Assembly: GCA_044225675.1 (NCBI GenBank)
Contig: JBGAIH010000005.1
Coordinates: 62,001 to 126,000, forward strand
Length of the DNA: 64,000 nt
Source of the DNA: JACMQX01 sp044225675
Lineage (GTDB): Bacteria > Pseudomonadota > Gammaproteobacteria > Burkholderiales > Burkholderiaceae_C
Direction: 5' to 3'
Part shown: piece by piece, positions 20,521 to 27,798 of the stretch
How the letters are laid out: each line of letters opens with the position of its first letter
How positions within the stretch are numbered: position 1 is the first letter of the stretch
Translations under genes and position numbers: made by a program
Notes under the pieces: generated by a model
Databases searched by the model: none
Seen by the model: the letters and a program-made list of their open reading frames with translations, nothing else
What the model was told of the DNA's origin: nothing

Positions 20521-21525
20521 TCAGTCCAGCTTCACGCCGCCGATTCGCTGGATCACCTCGCCCCAGACCTTGGTGTCGCGCTGGATCAGCGCGTCGAACT
20601 CGGCGGGCGTGTTGCTCATCGGCACGATGGCATCGGCGATCACGCGCTTCTGGAATTCCTCCGATGCCACGGCCGCCACGATGGCGCGGTGCAGCTTCTC
20701 GATGATCGGCATCGGCGTGCCGCGCGGCGCGACGATGCCGTTCCACGAGCCCATGCCCAGCTCCGGAAAGCCGCTCTCGGCGAAGGTCGGCACCATGGGC
20801 GCGCCCGGCAGGCGCTTGTCGGTGGAGATCGCGATGCCCAGCTCCTTGCCCAATGCGATGTGCGGCAGATGCGGCGGCAGCGAGTCGACGATGGCCTGCA
20901 CTCGGCCGGTGAGCACGTCCTGCAGCGCGGGGCCGGCGCCCTTGTAGTGGATGGCCGTCATGTCGGCGCCGGTGCGCGCCTTGATCAGCTCGCCCAGCAT
21001 GTGCGAGGCGCCGCCCGGCCCGGTGGTGGCGTAGCTCACCTTGCCGGGGTTGGCCTTGGTGTAGGCCACGAACTCCTTGAAGTCCTTCACCGGCACCGCC
21101 TGCGGGTTGATGATCAGGCCCACCGGGATCAGGCTGGTCAGCGCGATGGTCTGGAAGTCCGACGGCTTGAAGCGCAGCGAAGAATAGGTGAAGGGCGCGA
21201 TCGTCAGCAGGCTGCCGCCGGCCACGAGCAGCGTGTAGCCGTCGGGCTTGGCGCGCGCCACGTACTCGCCCGCGATGGTCGTGCCGGCGCCGGGCTTGCT
21301 CTCCACCACCACCTGCTGGCCGAGCGAGGCCGACAGCAGCCTGGCCAGCAGGCGCGCATGCGCATCGGCCTGCCCGCCGGGCGCATAGCCGACCACGAGC
21401 GAGATCGGCCGGTCAGGGTAGCTGCCGGCCGACGGGGCCTGCGCGAAGGCCGGGGCTGCGAGGGCGGTGGCAGCGAGGCTGGCGGCCACCCAGCGGGCGG
21501 CCTGGCGACGGGTGAAGTGGTGCAT
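20521..21525 (-). CDS. Bug-family (TctC) periplasmic solute-binding protein
   Basis: A 334-residue receptor with a Tat-like/Sec signal (HHFTRRQAARWVAASLAATALAAPAFAQA), then SYPDRPISLVVGYAPGGQADA, VVVESKPGAGTTIAGEYVARAKPDGYTLL and IHYKGAGPALQDVLTG. It is closely similar in every block to the receptor at 15517-16509, so the two look like recent paralogues. ATG 21525 is preferred because AAGGA lies 8 nt before it. It is in an operon with the SDR at 21605 and the double-CMD protein; no TctAB partner is present. Confidence 0.93.
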   Translation of the reverse strand: MHHFTRRQAARWVAASLAATALAAPAFAQAPSAGSYPDRPISLVVGYAPGGQADAHARLLARLLSASLGQQVVVESKPGAGTTIAGEYVARAKPDGYTLLVAGGSLLTIAPFTYSSLRFKPSDFQTIALTSLIPVGLIINPQAVPVKDFKEFVAYTKANPGKVSYATTGPGGASHMLGELIKARTGADMTAIHYKGAGPALQDVLTGRVQAIVDSLPPHLPHIALGKELGIAISTDKRLPGAPMVPTFAESGFPELGMGSWNGIVAPRGTPMPIIEKLHRAIVAAVASEEFQKRVIADAIVPMSNTPAEFDALIQRDTKVWGEVIQRIGGVKLD

Positions 21526-21604
21526 GGGGAAGTCCTTCAAAGGAAATGGGAGTGACGGGTCGTGAAGACGGGGAAGGTGTGAACCGGAGGGGCCTGCAGG
21601 CGGC

Positions 21605-22312
21605 TCAGAGCTTGCCGCCGTTGACGTCGACGATGGCCGAGGTCATGAAGCTTGCGCCCTCGCTCGCAAGAAAGGCGATCACGCGGCCCAGCTCCTCGGG
21701 CTGGCCCGAGCGCTTCATCGGGATCAGCTGCAGGTTGAACTTCTGGCGCTCGGGGTCGAGCGAGCGGTGCATGTCGGTGATGACCTGGCCCGGCGCGACG
21801 GCGTTCACGCGGATGTTGTGCGCAGCCAGGGCCTTGCCCAGGCTTTGCGTCATGCCGATCACGGCCGCCTTGGACGCGCCATAGTCCACGTAGGGCGAGC
21901 CGGCGCGGCCCGCAGCGGAGGCGACGTTGACGATGGCGCCTCCGCGGCCCGCATCCACCAGCCGGCGCGCCACGTGCTGCGAGGCGAAGAACATCGCGCG
22001 CACGTTGACCGCGAACGAACGCTCCCACAGCTCGGGTGTGACTTCGAACACCGGCCGGCCGTGGAAGACCGCCGCGTTGTTCACCAGCACCTCGATCGGG
22101 CCGTGGTCGCCGGCGATGCGGTCGAGCGTGGCGCGCAAGGCGTCGAGGTCCGAGATGTCGCAGGCATAGTGCAGCGGATCGCCGGGCGTGGTCTGCACGT
22201 CCACGCTCACGGCCGTGAAGCCCTGCTGTGCCAGTTCATGGCGCGCGGCGCCCCCAATGCCGCCGAAGCCGCCCGTGACGACCGCGACGCGGCCGCGTGT
22301 GCTGTTGCTCAT
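21605..22312 (-). CDS. Short-chain dehydrogenase/reductase
   Basis: A 235-residue SDR with VVTGGFGGIGGAARHE, VNNAAVFHG, Ser in VNVASAAGRAG and YGASKAA as Tyr-Lys. The C-terminus is FMTSAIVDVNGGKL. The start at 22312 follows AGGAGACAGC. It is first gene of the minus operon SDR - Bug - double CMD, driven from the sigma-54-type promoter at 22362-22376. It resembles acetoacetyl-CoA reductase-like SDRs; the substrate is open. Confidence 0.9.
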   Translation of the reverse strand: MSNSTRGRVAVVTGGFGGIGGAARHELAQQGFTAVSVDVQTTPGDPLHYACDISDLDALRATLDRIAGDHGPIEVLVNNAAVFHGRPVFEVTPELWERSFAVNVRAMFFASQHVARRLVDAGRGGAIVNVASAAGRAGSPYVDYGASKAAVIGMTQSLGKALAAHNIRVNAVAPGQVITDMHRSLDPERQKFNLQLIPMKRSGQPEELGRVIAFLASEGASFMTSAIVDVNGGKL

Positions 22313-22361
22313 CTGCTGTCTCCTGAAGAGGCGATCGCATGTCGCCCTGTCGGGCGTTACC

Positions 22362-22376
22362 GCAAGTCGCGTGCCA
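22362..22376 (-). promoter_or_regulatory. Sigma-54 promoter for the SDR/Bug/CMD operon
   Basis: Minus-strand TGGCAC-GCGAC-TTGC, exact GG-N10-GC spacing, about 50 nt before the start codon at 22312. Confidence 0.78.
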
Positions 22377-22504
22377 TGGCGTGGCAGCGTGCGCCGACGC
22401 GGCCGTGTGCGCGCTGCAGTGTGTTTGTGTGTGCAGCAAGCACACTGCGGCGCCCGGTTTGTCTTGCGCACAGACAGGCCGGAGATGAGCGCAGGCATGT
22501 GCGC

Positions 22505-22552
22505 CGGGCTGAGCGCCTGGGTGGGCCCCGGGCTGAGCGCCTGGGTGGGCCC
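22505..22552 (+). repeat. Two 24-bp tandem repeats with a partial third
   Basis: GGGCTGAGCGCCTGGGTGGGCCCC occurs twice head to tail, followed by a degenerate partial copy to about 22579. The repeat lies between the two divergent sigma-54-type promoters, closer to the plus-strand one. It could affect enhancer spacing or be neutral slippage. Confidence 0.75.
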
Positions 22553-22605
22553 CGGGGTGAGCGCCAGGGTGAGCGCTTGGGGTGGCGACCCCGGCGCGCC
22601 ATGGA

Positions 22606-22621
22606 TGGCACGTTCGTTGCA
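22606..22621 (+). promoter_or_regulatory. Sigma-54 promoter for the hydrolase/flavoprotein operon
   Basis: TGGCAC-GTTCG-TTGCA, perfect GG-N10-GC and near-consensus. Transcription would begin near 22632, 60 nt before the ATG at 22693. Confidence 0.83.
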
Positions 22622-22692
22622 GCCGGAGGGCGGCCGGTCCGCCTGCGGGCGGCTGAGTTCCGGCGCCAAGTCCAACTTCGAGGAGACACTTC

Positions 22693-23601
22693 ATGAACCT
22701 GCATAGCCGGCGCCATCTCGCGCTGTGGATGGGCGCGCTGCTGTGCGCCGTGACCCTGTCGATGCCTGCCCAGGCGCAAACGCGCGAGCTGCGCAAGGTG
22801 CCCATTGGCGGCGACGTGGAGCTGGCGGTGCGCTCCGGCGGGCAGGGCCCGGTGCCGGTGATCTTCGTGCACGGCTACAGCCTGTCGATGGACACGTGGG
22901 ACAAGGTGATCCCGATGTTTCCGCCCGCGCGTTACACCACCATCGCCTATGACCTGCGCGGATTCGGCGACTCGTCCAAGCCGGCGGGCGGCTTCACCAT
23001 GGCCCAGCATGCGCGCGACCTCGCCGCGCTGATGGACCGGCTGCAGATCCGCCGTGCGGTGCTCGTCGGCCACTCGCTCGGTGGCGCGATCAGCCAGGAG
23101 TTCGCCACGCTCTACCCGGAGCGGGTGCTGGCCTTCGTCACCTCCGACGCGTTCGCGCGCTTCAACCCCATGCCCGGCGTGAGCGAGGCCGTGCGCAAGC
23201 GTGCCGACGGCTTCGGCACGATCGAGCAGAACCGCGAACTGCTCAAGGGCGCGGTGCCGCGCTACTTCGACCCGCGCAATGCCAACCCGGCCGATGTGGA
23301 GAAGTTCCTCGCGATCACGCTCAAGTCGTCCAGCGCCGCGCTGCGCGACCAGCTGATCGACGCCTACGCCGGCCCGCAGCTGGACATCGAGAAGTACCGT
23401 CGCCTGCCCATGCCGGTGATGGCGGCCACCGGCGCGGTGGACAACGTCGTGCCGGCGGCCAATGCCATTGCCATTGCCGACGTCGTGCCCGACAGCGAAC
23501 TGCTCATGGTGCCGCGCGCAGGCCACACGCCGATGTGGGAGCGGCCCGAGGCCTGGGCCGGCCCGGTGGTGAATTTCCTCGACCGACGCGTCAAGCCCTG
23601 A
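22693..23601 (+). CDS. Exported alpha/beta hydrolase
   Basis: A 302-residue alpha/beta hydrolase with a Sec signal peptide (RRHLALWMGALLCAVTLSMPAQAQ). The oxyanion HG lies in VIFVHGYSLSMDTWD, the catalytic Ser in VLVGHSLGGAISQE (about residue 129), the acid probably in GAVDNVVPAAN and the His in RAGHTPMWERPE (about residue 278). The export signal makes it periplasmic, unlike the other hydrolases here. It is preceded by GAGGAGACACTTC and followed 11 bp later by the flavoprotein gene. It may release an acid from an ester or lactone before uptake. Confidence 0.88.
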   Translation: MNLHSRRHLALWMGALLCAVTLSMPAQAQTRELRKVPIGGDVELAVRSGGQGPVPVIFVHGYSLSMDTWDKVIPMFPPARYTTIAYDLRGFGDSSKPAGGFTMAQHARDLAALMDRLQIRRAVLVGHSLGGAISQEFATLYPERVLAFVTSDAFARFNPMPGVSEAVRKRADGFGTIEQNRELLKGAVPRYFDPRNANPADVEKFLAITLKSSSAALRDQLIDAYAGPQLDIEKYRRLPMPVMAATGAVDNVVPAANAIAIADVVPDSELLMVPRAGHTPMWERPEAWAGPVVNFLDRRVKP

Positions 23602-23612
23602 GGCGGCGGCGC

Positions 23613-25646
23613 ATGACGCCCTATCCGCACCTGCTCTCGCCCGTCTCGATCGGGCCGCTCCAGCTGAAGAACCGGGTGGTGATGGGCTCGCTGCACACGC
23701 GGCTCGAGAACGAGCCCGACGCCGGCCCGCTGCTGGCCGCCTTCTATGCGGCACGGGCGCGCGGCGGCGTGGGTCTGATCGTCACGGGCGGCGCTTCGCC
23801 CAACCACGAAGGCCGCATCGAGGAGGGCGCGCAGGTACTCGACAGCGCCGCGCAGCTGCCGGAGCACCGCCGCATCACCGAGGCCGTGCATGCCGAGGGC
23901 GGGCGCATCGTCCTGCAGGTGCTGCACACCGGCATCTACGCCAAGCACGACCAGCTCGTCGGCCCCACCGACCGGCCTTCGCCCATCAACAGGCGCAAGC
24001 CGCGCGCCTTGTCGGGGGACGAGGTGGAGCGCACCCTCGACGACTTCGCGCGCTGCGCCCGGCTGGCGCAGGACGCGGGCTACGACGGCGTGGAGCTGAT
24101 GGGCTCCGAGGGCTACCTCATCACCCAGTTCCTGGCCAGCCGCACCAACACCCGCACCGACGCCTGGGGCGGACCGTTCGCGCAGCGCATGCGATTTGCG
24201 GTGGAGATCGTGCGGCGCATCCGCGAACGCACGGGGCCGGGCTTTGCCGTCCTGTTCCGCATCTCGGCCATCGACCTGGTCGAAGGCGGCCTCACCGGCG
24301 ACGAGATCGACCAGCTCGCCCGGGCGCTCGAAGCCGCTGGCGTGGACGCGCTGAGCTGCGGCATCGGCTGGCACGAGGCGGCCGTGCCGACCATTGCCAC
24401 CTGCGTGCCGCGCGGCGCCTTCGCATTTGCCGCCGCGCGGCTGCGGCGGGCGGTCCGCATTCCGGTCATCGCCTCCAACCGCATCAACACGCCCGAAGTG
24501 GCCGAAGCCCTGCTTGCGCGCGGCGACGCCGACCTGGTGTCGATGGCGCGCAGCTTCCTGGCCGACCCCGACTTCGTCAACAAGGCCGCCGAGGGCCGTG
24601 CCGACGAGATCAATCCCTGCATCGGCTGCAACCAGGCCTGCCTCGACCGCATCTTCGCGCAGCAGCGGGCGACCTGCCTCGTCAACCCCAAGGCCTGCCA
24701 CGAGACCGAGTTCGACGAGACGCCGGCCGCCCGGCCGCTGCGTGTGGCGGTGGTCGGTGCGGGCGCGGCCGGCATGGCCTGCGCCGCCACCGCGGCCGAG
24801 CGTGGCCATCGGGTGACGCTGTTCGAGGCCGACGATGCGGTTGGCGGCCAGCTCGAACTGGCGCGCCGCATTCCCGGCAAGGCGCAGGAGTTCGGCGAAC
24901 TGCTGCGCTACTTCCGGGTGCGCCTGGCGCGCAGCGGCGTCGAGGTGCGCACCGGGCGGGCGGTCGATGCGGACGCACTGGCGGCCGGCGCCTTCGACCG
25001 CGTGGTGCTCGCCACCGGCGTGCGTGCGCGCGGGCTGGGCTGCGCGGGCGCGGACCACCCGCGCGTCGTCGGCTATGCGCAGGCGATCCGCCAGCCGCAG
25101 GCGCTCGGCGGCCGGGTGGCCGTCATTGGCACGGGCGGCATCGGACACGACGTGGCGGAACTGCTCACGGCGGTGGAGGGGCCGGACGCGCACGACGATG
25201 CCGACGCCTTCTTCCGCGAGTGGGGCGTGGACCCCGCCATCAGCACGGCGGGTGGCTGGTCACCGCCTGCGGGCGCGCAGCCTGCAGCGCGGCAGGTGAC
25301 GCTGCTGCAGCGCAGCCACGCGCGCCCGGGCGAGCGGCTCGGCCGCACCACGGGCTGGATCCACCGGCTGCGCCTCGTGCGGCGCGGCGTACAGTTTCTC
25401 TCGGGCTGCAGCTACGACCGGGTGGACGACGAGGGCCTGCACTACAGCATCGACGGCCAGCCGCAGCCGCCGCTGGCGGTGGACCATGTGGTCGTGTGCG
25501 CCGGCCAGGAGCCCGAGGATGCGCTGGCTGGCGAACTGGTCCGGCGCGGCTTGACGGTGGACTGCATCGGGGGCGCGCGTGTCGCCACAGGCCTCGATGC
25601 GCTGCGCGCGATCGATGAGGGGACGCGGCTGGGGTATCGGATGTGA
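23613..25646 (+). CDS. NADH:flavin oxidoreductase of the 2,4-dienoyl-CoA reductase (FadH-like) family
   Basis: A 677-residue modular reductase. An N-terminal old-yellow-enzyme TIM barrel (residues about 1-340) has KNRVVMGSLHTRLE and GYDGVELMGSEGYLITQFLASRTNTR, with a FadH-like active site. A 4Fe-4S cluster motif follows, C-x2-C-x3-C-x11-C in NPCIGCNQACLDRIF and the following residues. Then come FAD (RVAVVGAGAAGMACAATAAERGH) and NAD(P)H (RVAVIGTGGIGHDVAELL) domains. It reduces conjugated enoyl/dienoyl-CoA. It is cotranscribed with the exported hydrolase and suits an unsaturated cyclic or branched substrate. Confidence 0.92.
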   Translation: MTPYPHLLSPVSIGPLQLKNRVVMGSLHTRLENEPDAGPLLAAFYAARARGGVGLIVTGGASPNHEGRIEEGAQVLDSAAQLPEHRRITEAVHAEGGRIVLQVLHTGIYAKHDQLVGPTDRPSPINRRKPRALSGDEVERTLDDFARCARLAQDAGYDGVELMGSEGYLITQFLASRTNTRTDAWGGPFAQRMRFAVEIVRRIRERTGPGFAVLFRISAIDLVEGGLTGDEIDQLARALEAAGVDALSCGIGWHEAAVPTIATCVPRGAFAFAAARLRRAVRIPVIASNRINTPEVAEALLARGDADLVSMARSFLADPDFVNKAAEGRADEINPCIGCNQACLDRIFAQQRATCLVNPKACHETEFDETPAARPLRVAVVGAGAAGMACAATAAERGHRVTLFEADDAVGGQLELARRIPGKAQEFGELLRYFRVRLARSGVEVRTGRAVDADALAAGAFDRVVLATGVRARGLGCAGADHPRVVGYAQAIRQPQALGGRVAVIGTGGIGHDVAELLTAVEGPDAHDDADAFFREWGVDPAISTAGGWSPPAGAQPAARQVTLLQRSHARPGERLGRTTGWIHRLRLVRRGVQFLSGCSYDRVDDEGLHYSIDGQPQPPLAVDHVVVCAGQEPEDALAGELVRRGLTVDCIGGARVATGLDALRAIDEGTRLGYRM

Positions 25647-25796
25647 GGTGAGGGTGGGGGGCCGAGCGTCGAGAGAACCTCCGCGCATCCACCCCTCTTC
25701 TCGGTATAGGTTAGATGCGGAGCGACTTCCTCTCGTTCCGTTCCTCGGTGCCGGTGCACCAGCCCTTGTAAAGGGTCATGCCCGAAATCTCCCCTC

Positions 25797-26579
25797 TCAC
25801 GTTTCCGGCTGGGCCTGCAGGTCGATGCCGTAGGCTTGGCCGATCCGGCCGACCAGTTCGGCGACGGTGACTGCGCCGAGCTGCAGTGTCTTCGGGTCGA
25901 TGCTCGTGTCGGCGGTCACCGCAGCGAGAAACCGCGCCAGGTCCTCGGCGATCTTCTGGTCCAGTGCGATGCGTGTGGTGGACGCCAGCAGCTGCGACAA
26001 GCGCAGCACGTCGTTGAGATGCTTGCGCACGTCCTTGGCGTCCACTTTTTCGCCTTTCTCCCTGCGGGCGCTGAGCTCCAGCCAGGCGACGGCCTTGAGC
26101 GGGATCAGGCGGTCCTCACCGACCCATGGCAGGCCGTCGGCTTCCCGGCGTCCCGCCATGATGAAGGCGTAGTAGGCCTCGTCCAGCAGGATCGCGGAAA
26201 GACTTGCAACGGCTTCGTCGAGCGGAATCGGAGTCAGATGGCTGCCTTCGGCCGGCTTCAATCCATCGGGCGCGCGGGCAAAGAGTTCGACCATCGCCGG
26301 GAAGCGCTCGTCTGCGGGCTTGGTGAAGCGGTAGAAGTTGGGCTTGCCGGTCTCGCTGGTTTGGCGAATCTCGTACTTGCCGGCATCGACGAATTTCCAG
26401 AAGGCCTCGCCGAAAGCCGGCGTCAGTGCCTCCACATGCAGCACGATGTCCAGGTCCTTGGTGGCGCGGAACTCGAGCCCGGCGTCCTCCATCGTGAGAG
26501 TGGCGGCCGTCCCGCCGATCAGAACGTACTGGTCTGCATAGGCCGCGAACCACTCGCGGAAGATGTCGAGCCCCTTCAC
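25797..26579 (-). CDS. Nucleotidyltransferase, AbiEii/AbiGii-toxin-like
   Basis: A 260-residue protein with a nucleotidyltransferase signature near the N-terminus: the GG of VLIGGTAATLTM (residues about 22-23) and the acidic pair DLD in ATKDLDIVLHV (about 42-44). These are the metal-binding Asp residues of DNA polymerase beta-like enzymes. AbiEii-type toxins and their house-keeping relatives share this layout. The GTG at 26579 overlaps the upstream stop (GTGA), so translation is coupled to the winged-helix-like gene. Base composition and promoter differ from the neighbours. A toxin role is inferred from the pairing, not shown. Confidence 0.75.
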   Translation of the reverse strand: MKGLDIFREWFAAYADQYVLIGGTAATLTMEDAGLEFRATKDLDIVLHVEALTPAFGEAFWKFVDAGKYEIRQTSETGKPNFYRFTKPADERFPAMVELFARAPDGLKPAEGSHLTPIPLDEAVASLSAILLDEAYYAFIMAGRREADGLPWVGEDRLIPLKAVAWLELSARREKGEKVDAKDVRKHLNDVLRLSQLLASTTRIALDQKIAEDLARFLAAVTADTSIDPKTLQLGAVTVAELVGRIGQAYGIDLQAQPET

Positions 26580-27589
26580 CAAGGAATTTTCCCCTGCAGC
26601 TCGTCCAGCGCGATCTGAACCCGGTCATCGGCGTTGTCTTGGAGACTGAGACTCAGAGAGAGCGGATCCACTGTGGGCTCGCTCGGCACGAGCGCCGGTG
26701 TGTAACTCCAAACCTGCCATTCCTGCGCTCCAGCCACAGGCTCGGGCAACTCCCGGACGCCTGCTTTCGTGGCGGCCTTCCAATCGGCCGTGCTGATCGC
26801 ATAGACCGGCCACCGGGGCTCGGCCAGCATGGAGTGACGCGCAAGAGCGCTCATGCCTGCCAGGCGGCGCGGGCAGTTCTCCAAGACGGGGGAATCGGCA
26901 ACCCAGAACGTGTTGCGAATCGGCGTTCGCAGGGTGGGCTTCGCGCGCTCCCAGATCGCCTGCGGTGGGTCTGCCATGCGCAGCCACCTGGAGCGGCCCT
27001 CCACGTGCAGGCTCGCGAGTCCCGCGCCCGTCAATTCCTTGATCACACGCGACAGCGTCATGGGCGTGTAACCCAGCTCGGCGGCGGTCTTGGCAGGTCG
27101 CCACTCCTCTTCCCAGACAGGGCGAAGCAGTGCGGTGATCAGCATGGCCTGGGCCGAGGGACTCAGGGCTTCAACGGTTGTGGCACGCTTGCGAAAATAT
27201 TCGCGCAAATCAAGTCCCAGGTCGGGGACGTAGAGCTGGTTGCCCGGCACAATGAACGGCACTTTGAGCTCGATCAGGCGCCGACGTTCGTAGGAGGCCA
27301 AGGCTTCGGTCACGTAGATCGCCGGTCCGCCGGCCAATTCTCGGACCCGATTCAGCCAAGTCCGCACGTCGCTCAGGGTGCGTTTGGTTTGGGGGCGGCC
27401 CACGGCCAAGACAATCGGTTGCCCCAACAGTTCGATCTCGCTGAACTGGAATGCGTCCTTGAGGAAGTACGGCAGGTTCTTTTCCTGCGCCCAAGGCTTC
27501 GCTTCGGGTACGGCAATGCCGAGAGCTTCGTCGATGTAGCGCCTGACGGCGTTCATCAGCGCCGTCACACCTGACTTTTGATTTAACAT
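26576..27589 (-). CDS. Winged-helix-like DNA-binding protein, probable cognate antitoxin/regulator of the nucleotidyltransferase
   Basis: A 337-residue protein. Residues about 150-200 (ALLRPVWEEEWRPAKTAAELGYTPMTLSRVIKELTGAGLASLHVEG) form a helix-turn-helix and winged-helix pattern similar to MarR/AbiEi N-terminal domains. The N-terminal 140 residues include LGQPIVLAVGRPQTKRTLSDV and YERRRLIELKVPFIVPGNQLYVPDLGLDLRE, an endonuclease-like or sensor region I cannot name. It is coupled to the nucleotidyltransferase and preceded by a palindromic site at 27595-27627, as expected for an autoregulated antitoxin. The exact family is uncertain. Confidence 0.68.
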   Translation of the reverse strand: MLNQKSGVTALMNAVRRYIDEALGIAVPEAKPWAQEKNLPYFLKDAFQFSEIELLGQPIVLAVGRPQTKRTLSDVRTWLNRVRELAGGPAIYVTEALASYERRRLIELKVPFIVPGNQLYVPDLGLDLREYFRKRATTVEALSPSAQAMLITALLRPVWEEEWRPAKTAAELGYTPMTLSRVIKELTGAGLASLHVEGRSRWLRMADPPQAIWERAKPTLRTPIRNTFWVADSPVLENCPRRLAGMSALARHSMLAEPRWPVYAISTADWKAATKAGVRELPEPVAGAQEWQVWSYTPALVPSEPTVDPLSLSLSLQDNADDRVQIALDELQGKIPW

Positions 27590-27594
27590 GATAA

Positions 27595-27627
27595 TTGCAC
27601 AATAACATCAATATTGTTATCGTGCAA
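27595..27627. promoter_or_regulatory. Inverted-repeat operator with overlapping promoter for the HTH/nucleotidyltransferase pair
   Basis: TTGCACAATAACA (27595-27607) and TGTTATCGTGCAA (27615-27627) are complementary arms with one mismatch around a 7-nt spacer, just 6 nt upstream of the ATG at 27589. On the minus strand TTGCAC could serve as -35 and TATTGT as -10, which would place transcription start almost at the start codon and give a leaderless or very short leader. It is a strikingly AT-rich segment in a GC-rich window. Autorepression by the HTH protein is the natural reading. Confidence 0.6.
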
Positions 27628-27798
27628 GATTGTGTTAAAATGGCTGCTCGGCGTTGCCTCCAAGCGCAGGTGGATTTGGAGGAATTGAATGGGGATGCGA
27701 GGGCCATGATGGCCGGCGCGCCCGCTCCCCGTTTCGTCATCCGAGCTGAAATCAGATCGCGCTGGACAGGGGGCGTAGCTCAGTGCCCGCCGCTCCCC

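Larger units (their letters stand above)
22313..22692. other. Divergent regulatory region with two sigma-54-type promoters and a short tandem repeat
   Basis: A 380-bp gene-free stretch between the SDR/Bug operon (minus) and the hydrolase/flavoprotein operon (plus). It contains sigma-54-type promoters facing each way (22362-22376 and 22606-22621), a 24-bp tandem repeat (22505-22552), and several G/C-rich elements such as TTGCGCACAGACAGGC near 22469 and ATGTGCGCCGGGC near 22497. These resemble elements at the other promoters. No coding region was recognised. Confidence 0.65.

Noticed and set aside
22313..22692. Long minus-strand open frame with AHPGAQPG repeats running upstream of the 21605 SDR
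   Set aside because: It passes through the intergenic region with two sigma-54-type promoters and consists of the translated 24-bp repeat. The SDR itself starts at the Met with an AGGAGACAG site at 22312.
27769..27784. GGGGGCGTAGCTCAGT, like the 5' end of a tRNA, near the edge of the HTH/nucleotidyltransferase module
   Set aside because: Only about 16 nt match. The following bases do not form a D-arm, anticodon arm or T-arm and run into the sigma-54 activator gene. It may be chance or a worn attachment-site remnant, but there is no integrase, so I did not annotate it.
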